Source: Candidatus Enterococcus moelleringii (GTDB lineage: Bacteria > Bacillota > Bacilli > Lactobacillales > Enterococcaceae). Taken from it: 64,000 nucleotides of DNA. Location: contig NZ_JAFREM010000012.1 in the NCBI RefSeq assembly GCF_017377575.1, positions 1-64,000 of the forward strand. The letters run 5' to 3'. Shown one piece after another: positions 8,097 to 15,827 of this stretch; positions within the stretch are counted from its first letter, which is position 1; the number at the start of each line of letters is the position of its first letter. A model generated the notes under the pieces. The model searched no databases and was not told the origin of the DNA. It worked only from the letters and a program-made list of their open reading frames with translations. The position numbers were made by a program, and so were the translations under genes.

Positions 8097-9197
8097 TTAT
8101 TTCTCTTTCTTCAAATAATTCCCCAGCGGCTTCTGATAAATACTCCAATCAACCGTTTTACCATTCAAATATTTAGCCAACAAGTATCCGATATACGGAC
8201 CAGTGGTCAGGCCGGAGGAGCCTAAGCCGCTGGCTGCCAGCAGGTTGTCCTGCACGATACCAAAGAAAGGCGCAAAGTCGGAGGTATAGGCACGGGTTCC
8301 GACGCGGTAATCATAAGGTTGGTCAAATAAACCTTCCGGATCGGCTAAAAAGGCAGCGGCACTGCTGGTTAATTGTTGGAAGGCTTCAGGTGTAGGAGCC
8401 AGATCCCAGCCTTCGTCATTTTCGTGGGTGGCACCTAGTAGAATCTTGCCTTGTTGAAAAGGAATCAGATCCGCTTCGCCATCCAGCATCGCTACTGGCC
8501 AATCAGCAGATTGGTGTTCCTTTGTATTGAACACCAACAGCTGTCCTTTTTGTGGCCGAATATCAGCTTTGATACCTAGTGGTGCCAACAGGTCTTTCAA
8601 ATGGGGACCAGGTGTCAACACGATCCGGTCAAAATCCAGCGGCTGTTGGTCAACTAGTAGTTCTAGTGACGAGCTTTGCTGCAAACGAACTCGTTGGTTT
8701 TCCAAGCGAATGCCTTTTGACTCTGCCAAGGCACGCAGACGGCGCAAGTAGGCTTTGCCATCCAAACGCCCTCCGCCTGAGACAAACAGGGAAGGTGCTG
8801 GCTTTAATAAGGGAAAGCGTTCAGCTGTCTCTTCAGCCTTCAATAAGCGGATGTCGCCGATTTCCGGTGCTTCTGTCCGCCGGGTTTTTGCCAATGAATA
8901 AAGCTCCTCCAGCTGCTTCTCACCTCGCAATAGTATTGTGCCTGACTGCTGATAAATAGTGGTATCCAAGTCAAAGTCTTGAATCAGCCGCGGGAAAAAG
9001 GCGGCGCCGTCTTTTGCCAAGGCGTACCATTGTTTGTTGCGGCGCTTTGACAGCCAAGGAGAGATGATGCCGGCACTGGCGCCAGTGGCCTGTCCGGTGG
9101 GTTGATCGAACAGAGTAATTTCAAATTTCTTTCTATCTAAATAGTTGGCGAGGGTCAGGCCGATAATGCCGCCTCCGACAATTGCAATTTTTTCCAT
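8097..9197 (-). CDS. FAD-dependent amine/amino-acid oxidoreductase (DAO family)
   Basis: 366 residues. The N-terminal dinucleotide-binding motif IVGGGIIGLTLANYL is followed by the DAO-family ASAGIISPWLS segment and a C-terminal GLGSSGLTTGPYIG flavin-binding stretch. Family members include D-amino-acid dehydrogenase, glycine oxidase and sarcosine oxidase; which amine is used cannot be told. No thiamine genes are nearby, so the ThiO role is not supported. It is a single-gene unit, transcribed leftwards and terminated by the shared hairpin at 8050-8095. Confidence 0.85.
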   Translation of the reverse strand: MEKIAIVGGGIIGLTLANYLDRKKFEITLFDQPTGQATGASAGIISPWLSKRRNKQWYALAKDGAAFFPRLIQDFDLDTTIYQQSGTILLRGEKQLEELYSLAKTRRTEAPEIGDIRLLKAEETAERFPLLKPAPSLFVSGGGRLDGKAYLRRLRALAESKGIRLENQRVRLQQSSSLELLVDQQPLDFDRIVLTPGPHLKDLLAPLGIKADIRPQKGQLLVFNTKEHQSADWPVAMLDGEADLIPFQQGKILLGATHENDEGWDLAPTPEAFQQLTSSAAAFLADPEGLFDQPYDYRVGTRAYTSDFAPFFGIVQDNLLAASGLGSSGLTTGPYIGYLLAKYLNGKTVDWSIYQKPLGNYLKKEK

Positions 9198-9272
9198 ATT
9201 ATTCCTTCTTTCGTTGTCTTTATTTTGACACAGATTATTAAAAGCAACAACTAATCGTTTTTCGAAAATTAT

Positions 9273-9301
9273 TTTACCTGTTTCCCTGATTGCGTTATAC
9301 T
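9273..9301 (+). promoter_or_regulatory. Promoter copy A of the PadR/HAAS module
   Basis: TTTACC at 9273-9278, a 17-nt spacer and TATACT at 9296-9301. The same -35, spacer length and -10 occur ahead of padR at 9778-9806, and flanking bases (ACCTGT, TACTATTTAC versus TACTAATTAC) also match, so the two arose by duplication and may share an operator. Confidence 0.65.
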
Positions 9302-9403
9302 ATTTACAGTACATTTATTTTGGAGTAAATAAACGATTCGCAAATTCGGATCGTGAAAGAAAACTCGTGGTCAAAGTGATGTTGAATCACTAAAACAGAC
9401 ACG

Positions 9404-9637
9404 ATGAATGAAAGAAGGATGGCATTGGGTGCACTAAGGAACTATTTGGAAACAATTTTTTCGGAGTTTCCTCATACGGAAAATATTGCTGAGGCCAAGC
9501 AGGAGCTGTTGGCTGAGATGGAGGAGCATTACACGTCGTTGCGGCGAGCGGGGCGAAGTGAACAGGTGGCGATTGGTATCGTGATCGGTGAGCATGCCTT
9601 GGTGGATGATCTGAAAGAAAGTCTGCATCTGGTTTAA
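9404..9637 (+). CDS. Truncated HAAS/DUF1700-type domain protein, remnant paralogue
   Basis: 77 residues at most (an ATG at 9419 would give 72). RNYLETIFSEFPHTENI...AKQELLAEMEEHYTSL..AGRSE.VAIG.VI aligns closely with the first 70 residues of the gene at 10173, but all six membrane segments of that protein are missing. Just before it, bases 9399-9417 match the last codons of padR (a Met-Lys-Glu-Gly tail), as if a second PadR/HAAS pair had lost the padR body and the membrane part. The ribosome binding site is poor. It may be a decaying gene or a small decoy that binds the same partner. Confidence 0.6.
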   Translation: MNERRMALGALRNYLETIFSEFPHTENIAEAKQELLAEMEEHYTSLRRAGRSEQVAIGIVIGEHALVDDLKESLHLV

Positions 9638-9702
9638 CTGAATCGGCGAGTACTGGGGAGAAAAGCGGTTCTTTAACAGAAACGAATAATTGAAAATGAA
9701 GC

Positions 9703-9750
9703 AAAGCTCGGAGAACGTTCGTGTGATGGACGGTTTTCCGAGCTTTTTTG
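9703..9750 (+). terminator. Terminator after the truncated HAAS gene
   Basis: An arm beginning AAGCTCGGA pairs with TCCGAGCTT and is followed by a T-run. It isolates the remnant from padR and rules out a translation start for padR upstream of about 9750. Confidence 0.85.
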
Positions 9751-9777
9751 GTGGATCAATCTTTCTTAATATTTTAC

Positions 9778-9812
9778 TTTACCTGTCGTAGTAATTACGG
9801 TATACTAATTAC
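9778..9812 (+). promoter_or_regulatory. padR promoter with likely auto-operator
   Basis: TTTACC at 9778-9783, 17-nt spacer, TATACT at 9801-9806. The spacer and downstream edge contain GTAATTAC and CTAATTAC around the -10, a small inverted repeat of the sort that PadR-family repressors bind. PadR proteins commonly repress their own operon; binding here is inferred. Confidence 0.6.
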
Positions 9813-9846
9813 AACGACAGATGAAGTAATTATCGGAGGTGGCAAA

Positions 9847-10173
9847 ATGATTTCTAGCGATGGGATTCGCGGCTACAACGACGTGATCATTTTGTCGGTC
9901 CTAAGTGAAGGAGATTCCTACGGCTACGCGATTTCGAAGCGAATCCGCGAGCGTACGGAAGAGTTGTATGTAATCAAGGAGACCACCTTGTATTCGGCCT
10001 TCAACCGGTTGGAAAAGAACGGATTGATTCAGCCGTATCCTGGTGAGGTGACTCACGGGAAAAAAAGGACGTATTACCGGATCACAGAGGTTGGCAAGAA
10101 TTTTTTGAAAGAAAAGCGAGTCGAATGGCAGCAGACCAAAGAGGTTGTTAACCGATTTATGAAAGAGGGATAA
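9847..10173 (+). CDS. PadR-family transcriptional regulator
   Basis: 108 residues. Winged helix of the PadR type: ILSVLSEGDSYGYAISKRI, then ETTLYSAFNRLEKNGLI and GKKRTYYRITEVGKNFL. The start is the ATG at 9847 with GGAGGT 6 nt upstream; longer frames start inside a terminator and before the promoter. The stop overlaps the next start (TAATG), so the two are translationally coupled. PadR plus a HAAS-domain membrane protein is a common Firmicute pair that responds to envelope or drug stress; the ligand is unknown. Confidence 0.9.
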   Translation: MISSDGIRGYNDVIILSVLSEGDSYGYAISKRIRERTEELYVIKETTLYSAFNRLEKNGLIQPYPGEVTHGKKRTYYRITEVGKNFLKEKRVEWQQTKEVVNRFMKEG

Positions 10174-11147
10174 TGATGGATACGATAAAAAATTATTTGG
10201 AAACCTTGTTTATCGAGTTTCCTAAAACAGAGGAAGTCGAACGGGCGAAACAAGAACTGCTGACGATTATGGAGGATCACTACTGGTCTTTGCGGGATGA
10301 AGGCAAGAGTGAGCATGAAGCGATTGGTGCGGTGATCAGCGAGTTTGGCTCGGTGGATGAGCTGAAGGAAACCTTGCAGTTTGAAAGCAGAGTAGAAGAA
10401 GAGTTTGAACCAGAAGACGACTTCAATGCGATTACCGAAGACGATATGCTGGAATTTATGGCAAAGCGCAAGCGCAGTTCCTTTGGGTTAAGCTTTGGGA
10501 TTTCTTTATGTATTATATCAGTTGCCTCATTGGTCGCCACGCAAGGGGTCTGGTATATAGGCGGTTTGGGCGCAGCAGTCTTTTTCATGATTGCAGCGGC
10601 AGGTGTCGGCATGATAATTATGAGCGGAATCGAGCTTTATAATCAAGGCAAGCCCTTGAATGACCGCTATGTGCCTAGAGAGGTTCAGAATTTGGCAAAA
10701 ACGGAAAAGGAAGCCTACCATAAGAGCTTTAAGGCCAGCTTAGTTTTGGGGATTTCTAGTTGTGTGTTGAGTTTAGTTCCAGTAATCATCTTTTTCGAAT
10801 ACTACTATTCTGCGCTAGGTGTTGTGCTGATGTTTATGATGATCGCGGCGGGTGTTTTTCTGATTGTCTACGGCAGTTTGTACAGCAGCAGCTACAACAA
10901 GTTCATCAACAATCGCTACTATGTTCATGATGATGACAAGATGGGGCCCAATGCTCGTCGTGAGCGTTATGGGAATGCCGCACCAACGGTTCTTTTAATT
11001 GAAAAACTGTATTGGCCGTTGATCGTGTGCTTCTACTTCTTCTGGTCATTTTTGACAAACGCATGGGAAATCAGCTGGCTGGTCTTTGTGCTGGCGGCGG
11101 TGTTCCATGATTTATTAATTGGTTTTTTGAAAAAGACCTATAACTAA
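10173..11147 (+). CDS. HAAS/DUF1700-domain membrane protein, partner of PadR
   Basis: 324 residues. The first 75 residues form the helical HAAS-type (permease prefix) domain: NYLETLFIEFPKTEEVERAK, GKSEHEAIGAVI and DELKETL. About six membrane segments follow in three pairs (near 105-165, 185-245 and 270-322). Overlaps padR by one base. Such proteins are thought to pass membrane signals through the soluble domain. The actual start may be the second ATG at 10176. Confidence 0.85.
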   Translation: MMDTIKNYLETLFIEFPKTEEVERAKQELLTIMEDHYWSLRDEGKSEHEAIGAVISEFGSVDELKETLQFESRVEEEFEPEDDFNAITEDDMLEFMAKRKRSSFGLSFGISLCIISVASLVATQGVWYIGGLGAAVFFMIAAAGVGMIIMSGIELYNQGKPLNDRYVPREVQNLAKTEKEAYHKSFKASLVLGISSCVLSLVPVIIFFEYYYSALGVVLMFMMIAAGVFLIVYGSLYSSSYNKFINNRYYVHDDDKMGPNARRERYGNAAPTVLLIEKLYWPLIVCFYFFWSFLTNAWEISWLVFVLAAVFHDLLIGFLKKTYN

Positions 11148-11149
11148 AA

Positions 11150-11190
11150 AGATCGAGAAACCTTGATAAGCGGGTTTCTCGATCTTATTT
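11150..11190. terminator. Bidirectional terminator between HAAS protein and SDR gene
   Basis: AGATCGAGAAACC pairs perfectly with GGTTTCTCGATCT and has T/A-rich flanks; it serves both convergent genes. Confidence 0.85.
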
Positions 11191-11194
11191 TTAT

Positions 11195-11941
11195 CTATAC
11201 CGCTGTATACCCGCCATCAACTAATAGCGTCGTACCGTTCACGAAGCTGGCTTTGTCGCTGGCTAGGAAGGCCACAGCTTCTGCTACTTCTTCTGGCTGA
11301 CCTAGTCGTCCGATTGGATGCATATCTACTAATGCTTGCGTAGTTTCATCGTCCATATCGCCTAACAATGGTGTTTCAATGTAGCCGGGAGCGATGGTAT
11401 TTACGCGAATGCCTTCTTTACCGTAGCTGGCTGCTAAGCTTTGGCTCAGTAATTTCACGCCGCCTTTAGATGCTGCGTAGGCTGGGATACCCGCTCTAGC
11501 ATCGACACTATGAATTGATCCGCAATTGACGATGGTTCCGCGATCTTCTTGCTTCAGCATTTGTTCAATCGCTGCTTTATCGGATAAGAAGACACCCGTT
11601 AAGTTTACGTCAATCGTTGACTGCCAATCCTCTGGCGTCATTTCAGTGATCTGATCATCGTCCGATAAGCCGGCATTGGCAACCAAAATATCTAATTTGC
11701 CAAATTTTTCTACCGTATCGGCTACCATTTTTTCTACTTGATCAAATTTTGTCACATCTGCTTGTAAAAACAGTCCATCTTCGTCGCTAATGTTCAGTTC
11801 CTTCAAAATTTCACCGCCGTCATCGCTCATGTCGGCTACGACTACTTTAGCACCTTCATCGTAAAATACTTTGATGCAGGCAGCGCCAATCCCGCTTGAA
11901 CCACCGGTAACTAATGCAACTTTTCCTTCAAAACGTTTCAT
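11195..11941 (-). CDS. Short-chain dehydrogenase/reductase
   Basis: 248 residues, classical SDR. The NAD(P) motif TGGSSGIG is at about 13-20, NAG at about 89-91, and the catalytic Tyr and Lys lie in YAASKGG (about 156-162), after Ser in NCGSIHS. C-terminal SFVNGTTLLVDGG is typical. Asp in VVADMSD at the end of the second strand suggests NAD rather than NADP. Substrate unknown; glucose dehydrogenase-like and 3-oxoacyl reductase-like proteins look the same at this level. Monocistronic, with a GGAGG site upstream of the ATG. Confidence 0.9.
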   Translation of the reverse strand: MKRFEGKVALVTGGSSGIGAACIKVFYDEGAKVVVADMSDDGGEILKELNISDEDGLFLQADVTKFDQVEKMVADTVEKFGKLDILVANAGLSDDDQITEMTPEDWQSTIDVNLTGVFLSDKAAIEQMLKQEDRGTIVNCGSIHSVDARAGIPAYAASKGGVKLLSQSLAASYGKEGIRVNTIAPGYIETPLLGDMDDETTQALVDMHPIGRLGQPEEVAEAVAFLASDKASFVNGTTLLVDGGYTAV

Positions 11942-12039
11942 AAATAATTCCTCCTTTAATTTGTTTACTCAATAACCGTAACAAGTTTTAAGAAGATTGA
12001 CAAAAATAGTGCTTATAGTTGAAAAGGGAATTATTTACG

Positions 12040-12076
12040 CTAAAAACGTCCGACTCCGCAAAGGGAAATCGGACGT
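12040..12076 (-). terminator. Terminator of the ABC-F gene
   Basis: ACGTCCGA pairs with TCGGACGT across a 15-nt loop, followed on the minus strand by TTTTTAG, just past the stop of the ABC-F gene. Confidence 0.75.
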
Positions 12077-12085
12077 CATACTGAC

Positions 12086-13576
12086 TTATTTCGCAAGTTT
12101 GATTTGCTGGGCGCCGATGGTTTCCAAAAAGCGCTGATCATGTTCGATCAACAGCATCGCCGGCTTGGCCCGCAACAAGAGTTCTTCTAGCTGCTGCTGA
12201 TTAAAAACATCCAAATAGTTTAAAGGTTCATCCCATAGATAGAGCTCGGCGGACTGGGAGAGTGATTTGGCCAACTCGACCTTTTTCCGTTGGCCCATGC
12301 TCATTTCTTCGATCCGGTTATTAAAGACGTTGCGCTCCATACCCAGCTTCCGCAAATTATTCAAAAAGGCGGAGTAATCCAAGTGGTGCTCTTCGGCAAA
12401 GTCTTGCAGGGTGCCGCGATTATCTTCGTAATTTTGACGAACGTAGCTGATGTTCAAATTGTTCGGCTGAAGCCGTGTTCCTTCAAATTCCCCTTCAAAC
12501 TGCTCCAGCAGGTAGGCGAAAATACTCGATTTTCCAGAGCCGTTAGGACCAGTCAGAGCGACGATCCCGCCTTTATTGACTTCAAAGGAGACAGGGGCAA
12601 ATAAATCCTCAGTATAGCGCAGCCGCAGATTTTCGATTTTTAAGAGCTGCTGGTGATGGGTAGGCTGATAAGCCATCGACAATTGATCCACGTCTTCAAT
12701 ATCCTTTAGCAAGCCTTCCTTAACACTAATTTGTTCATTCATGCGCTTCGTAATATTTTTGGAACGTTTCATAACCTTTGCTGCGCGGGCACCGATGAAG
12801 CCGGTGTCGTTAATGGCGCCGCTGCCTTTTTCAGAAGGCTTGCCGTATTTGTCCGTTTCGCGATTACGGGACCACTCGGCTTTTTCGGCGGCGGTTTGCT
12901 TCAAGCGGGAAACTTCTTTTTTGATCTTAGTATTTTGGGACTGCTCAAATTCATCCCGCATTTTCTTCTGCTCTTCATAGGTAGAGAAGTTTCCTTGATA
13001 CATCACCAGCTGGCTTTTTTCAATTGCTAAAATATGATCGGTCACCTGATCAATAAACTGGCGATCGTGACTAACCACAATAAAGCCTTGTTTCTTCTGA
13101 AGATAGTCAGCCACGTGCTGACGAGCCTCGCCGTCTAAATGATTCGTCGGCTCATCAATTAATGGAAAGCGGTCGTTCTGAGTAAAAAGCATTGCTAAGA
13201 GCGCTTTAGTCTGTTCCCCACCGGAAAGGGTAGAGAAGGGCTGCCACAATAGTTCAGGATTCAGCTGAATCAGGTTCATTTCCCGCTCCAATTCCCATAG
13301 CTCAAAGTTCTCGGTATCCTCCAAGACTTCATAGGTCAGCCGATCCTTGTCGCTAACTGGTGCTGGGAAATAAATGGCCTCTACTGGCATCTCGATCCGT
13401 CCTTGATAGGGATAATCCCCTAATAATAAGTGCAGCAGAGTGGTTTTGCCGCGACCGTTGCGACCGATCAGCCCCAGCTTCCAGTTGGTATCTAGTAATA
13501 AGTTTGCCTCAGAAAAAAGGGTGGTTCCTTGTTTGTCAAAGCCAAACGTCAGCTGTTCAATTTTAATTGTTGCCAT
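12086..13576 (-). CDS. lsa: Lsa-family ABC-F ribosomal protection protein
   Basis: 496 residues, two fused ATPase domains and no membrane segments. Walker A motifs GRNGRGKTT and GPNGSGKSS, signatures LSGGEQ and MSMGQ, and Walker B IDEPTNHLD and WDEPLNYLD are all present. The linker around residues 205-295 is Lys/Arg-rich (KKEVSRLKQTAAEKAEW) and includes the antibiotic-resistance-domain loop. Length and motif variants agree with Lsa proteins (about 498 residues in E. faecalis), which free ribosomes from lincosamides, streptogramin A and pleuromutilins. The allele or its spectrum cannot be named from sequence alone. The upstream leader looks like an attenuator with a 12-residue peptide. Confidence 0.88.
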   Translation of the reverse strand: MATIKIEQLTFGFDKQGTTLFSEANLLLDTNWKLGLIGRNGRGKTTLLHLLLGDYPYQGRIEMPVEAIYFPAPVSDKDRLTYEVLEDTENFELWELEREMNLIQLNPELLWQPFSTLSGGEQTKALLAMLFTQNDRFPLIDEPTNHLDGEARQHVADYLQKKQGFIVVSHDRQFIDQVTDHILAIEKSQLVMYQGNFSTYEEQKKMRDEFEQSQNTKIKKEVSRLKQTAAEKAEWSRNRETDKYGKPSEKGSGAINDTGFIGARAAKVMKRSKNITKRMNEQISVKEGLLKDIEDVDQLSMAYQPTHHQQLLKIENLRLRYTEDLFAPVSFEVNKGGIVALTGPNGSGKSSIFAYLLEQFEGEFEGTRLQPNNLNISYVRQNYEDNRGTLQDFAEEHHLDYSAFLNNLRKLGMERNVFNNRIEEMSMGQRKKVELAKSLSQSAELYLWDEPLNYLDVFNQQQLEELLLRAKPAMLLIEHDQRFLETIGAQQIKLAK

Positions 13577-13788
13577 ATTTTGCTCACCTCGTTAAAAAAA
13601 TCATGGTTCTTTCCAGGAGCGGCAAAAGAGAGGTACGCAAAAAGAGACCCCGCCGTAAAAAGCTAAGCCAATCCTGAAAATCTGCCCACTAATCCCGTTG
13701 GTTTGATCCAAAAACAGGTTCAGTTCGCAACTTTCAACATTCGCTTAGATTTTCAACGGCAAGATCCCTCATTTCTTCTTATTAATAT
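13577..13788 (-). promoter_or_regulatory. Attenuator-like leader of the ABC-F gene
   Basis: About 210 nt separate the predicted transcription start from the ABC-F ATG. The arm at 13743-13760, inside the leader peptide, can pair either with 13675-13683 (TGAAAATCT complement) or with 13652-13668 near a T-run (13639-13643 on the complementary strand). Switching between these would fit ribosome-mediated attenuation, which is established for several ABC-F genes. The pairing is read by eye and not energy-calculated. Confidence 0.55.
13734..13772 (-). CDS. 12-residue leader peptide of the ABC-F gene
   Basis: ATG-to-TGA frame encoding MRDLAVENLSEC, starting about 16 nt after the predicted transcription start. 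The upstream AAGAAG is a weak ribosome binding site. Its codons overlap the 5' arm of the leader structure, so a stalled ribosome here would mask that arm. Supported by position and structure only. Confidence 0.45.
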   Translation of the reverse strand: MRDLAVENLSEC

Positions 13789-13794
13789 ATACTC

Positions 13795-13823
13795 ATTAAA
13801 CCAGAGGAATAAGTATTTGTCAA
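13795..13823 (-). promoter_or_regulatory. Promoter of the ABC-F gene
   Basis: Perfect TTGACA at 13818-13823 on the minus strand, 17-nt spacer, TTTAAT at 13795-13800. It abuts the terminator of the small-RNA candidate. Confidence 0.7.
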
Positions 13824-13920
13824 AAAAGTGGACGTAGTTGCTTCCCCTAACAACTACGCCCAGGAGTGATCCTCGATGAGTAGACGAGGTCCAGCGAGAT
13901 AGTTCAAGAACTACCTCTAC
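13822..13920 (-). ncRNA. Candidate small RNA of about 98 nt
   Basis: Three stem-loops follow one another on the minus strand: GAGGTAGTTC with GAACTATCTC (10 bp, one G-T), a short CCTCG/CGAGG stem, and GGGCGTAGTTG with CAACTACGTCC followed by six Ts. An extended -10 (TGCTAATAT, 13924-13932) sits 7 nt before the first stem, at the right distance for a transcription start near 13918. No open reading frame with a ribosome binding site is inside. I do not recognise the family. It could also be the 5' part of a longer ABC-F leader, but the terminator argues against that. Confidence 0.55.
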
Positions 13921-14033
13921 TATATATTAGCATAAATTACAGAAAATGGTTAAATAAATTTTCAATCTTCAGCATTTTTTTCGCTTTATTTGCTCTGGTT
14001 TTGGTAGAATAAAACAAACAAGGAGGTGCAGGA

Positions 14034-15779
14034 ATGAACATAGCGGCAATATATCATCGACCAGAAAGTGAATTTGCTTATTTATATTCAAACGACACCA
14101 TGCGAATTCGGCTGCAAACAGCCAAGGAAGACGTGAAGCTGGCGGCCTTAATCAGCGGCGACCATTATTTGTTTGGCGAAAAATGGTACTTGAACAAGGA
14201 AAATATGGGCAAAGGACTCTCCACAGCCTATCACGATTATTGGGAAATTGAAGTCAGCAGCGAATTTCGCCGTTTATCCTATGCGTTTTATATAGAAGAC
14301 TTTGAAGGCAATGCTTATTTTTACTGCGATCAGGGGATTTTTCCTTATGAGGAAGAGTTCATGAAGCAGGACAGCTCTTATTTTCGCATGCCGTATTTTC
14401 ATGAGATCGATCGTTTTAAGGCCCCTGAATGGGTGCATAAAACCGTTTGGTATCAAATTTTCCCTGAACGCTTTAACAATGGCGACCCCTCAAATGATCC
14501 TGAAGGCAGCCTGCCATGGGGCAGTAAAAAGCCGGATCGGGAAGACTTTTTCGGGGGTGATCTGCAAGGCATTGTTGATAAGCTAGACTATTTGGAGGAG
14601 CTGGGAATTACCGGCCTGTATCTGTGTCCGATTTTTACCTCACCGTCGAATCACAAGTATGACACGGTGGATTATTGGGAAGTCGATCCTCACTTTGGCG
14701 ACAAGGCGCTCTTTAAAGAATTGGTGGATAAAGCCCATCGCAAAGGAATTCGCGTGATGCTGGATGCGGTCTTTAATCATTTAGGTGCCAGCTCCCATCA
14801 GTGGCAGGATGTACTGCAAAACGGCAGCCAGTCCAAATATGCTGATTGGTTCCATATTCATTCTTTCCCAGTTCATTACGATCCAGTTCCTGATTCGGAA
14901 TTTGGCGAGAACATCAACTACGATACCTTCAGTTTCGTGCCTAATATGCCGAAGCTGAATACTGCGAATCCTGAAGTGCAGGAGTATTTATTGGAGATTG
15001 CGACTTACTGGGTCAAAGAATTCGATATTGATGGTTGGCGGCTGGATGTGGCCAACGAGGTGGATCACCATTTTTGGAAAAAATTCCATGAACGGGTACT
15101 GGCAGAAAAGGCTGATCTCTATATTTTAGGGGAGATTTGGCACTCTTCTCAATCCTGGCTTCAGGGGGACGAATTCCACGCGGTGATGAACTATGCCTAC
15201 ACTGACAGCATCAAGGCCTTTTTCCTGGATTCAGAGGTGACGGCTGCCAATATGCTGGATGGGATGAACCACCAGCAGGCCCTTTATCGCGATCAAACCA
15301 ATGAAGTGAACTTCAACTTGCTGGACTCTCACGATACGCCGCGGATGCTGACGCTGTGTGAAGGGGACAAAGAGGTGATGAAAAGTGCTTTTGTCTTCAT
15401 GTTCCTGCAAAAAGGGACGCCGTGTATTTATTACGGTACCGAGGTAGGCTTAGCTGGCGGGATGGACCCGGATTGCCGTCGCTGTATGCCATGGGAGGAT
15501 CAAGATTTGGAGTTGTTGGATTTCTTTCAACAGCTGATCCATTTACGGAAAAAATATGCCGATGTTTTAAGCTTTGGCCTGTTGCGCTGGTCGGCGGAAA
15601 AAGATCGAGTGATTACGTTCCAACGCAGTTTTCTGGGTAAAACATTGCGCTGCAGCTTTAACGAGACTAGCGAAGCCCAAACGATTGAGAAATTAGGTGC
15701 GCCGCTGTTTATGCAGCTCACTACTGATAATGAAGACTATATCCTAGAACCCCACGGCTTTGTGGTGGAATTGGTATAA
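14034..15779 (+). CDS. Neopullulanase/maltogenic amylase-like alpha-glycosidase (GH13)
   Basis: 581 residues, cytoplasmic. An N-terminal beta domain of about 120 residues (CBM34-like) precedes the GH13 barrel. Catalytic residues are visible: nucleophile Asp338 in GWRLDVANE, acid/base Glu367 in GEIWH, and Asp434 in LDSHDTPR; the DAVFNHLG region supplies the conserved His. The fused N-domain and the VANE form fit the cyclomaltodextrinase/neopullulanase subfamily, which hydrolyses short maltodextrins and cyclodextrins. AAGGAGGTG lies upstream of the ATG. It stands alone, with no sugar transporter next to it. Confidence 0.9.
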   Translation: MNIAAIYHRPESEFAYLYSNDTMRIRLQTAKEDVKLAALISGDHYLFGEKWYLNKENMGKGLSTAYHDYWEIEVSSEFRRLSYAFYIEDFEGNAYFYCDQGIFPYEEEFMKQDSSYFRMPYFHEIDRFKAPEWVHKTVWYQIFPERFNNGDPSNDPEGSLPWGSKKPDREDFFGGDLQGIVDKLDYLEELGITGLYLCPIFTSPSNHKYDTVDYWEVDPHFGDKALFKELVDKAHRKGIRVMLDAVFNHLGASSHQWQDVLQNGSQSKYADWFHIHSFPVHYDPVPDSEFGENINYDTFSFVPNMPKLNTANPEVQEYLLEIATYWVKEFDIDGWRLDVANEVDHHFWKKFHERVLAEKADLYILGEIWHSSQSWLQGDEFHAVMNYAYTDSIKAFFLDSEVTAANMLDGMNHQQALYRDQTNEVNFNLLDSHDTPRMLTLCEGDKEVMKSAFVFMFLQKGTPCIYYGTEVGLAGGMDPDCRRCMPWEDQDLELLDFFQQLIHLRKKYADVLSFGLLRWSAEKDRVITFQRSFLGKTLRCSFNETSEAQTIEKLGAPLFMQLTTDNEDYILEPHGFVVELV

Positions 15780-15786
15780 CCGATAG

Positions 15787-15827
15787 AAAACCGTTATTCA
15801 GCGATAGAGCTGGGTAGCGGTTTTTTG
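15787..15827 (+). terminator. Terminator after the alpha-glycosidase
   Basis: AAAACCG...CAGC pairs with GCTGGGTAGCGGTTTT and runs into T6. The first tandem repeat begins directly at its end. Confidence 0.8.

Noticed and set aside
7964-8176. Open frame between the regulator and the FAD oxidase
   Set aside because: It overlaps the bidirectional terminator and the oxidase gene, has no ribosome binding site and does not look like a protein.
9748-9846. Longer N-terminus for PadR
   Set aside because: It would start inside the upstream terminator and before the padR promoter; the ATG at 9847 has a strong ribosome binding site.
12741-13030. Forward open frames inside the ABC-F gene
   Set aside because: Shadows of the minus-strand gene; all ABC-F motifs are on the other strand.
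13822-13920. Type I toxin-antitoxin pair at the small-RNA locus
   Set aside because: No Fst-like or holin-like small frame with a ribosome binding site lies on either strand there.
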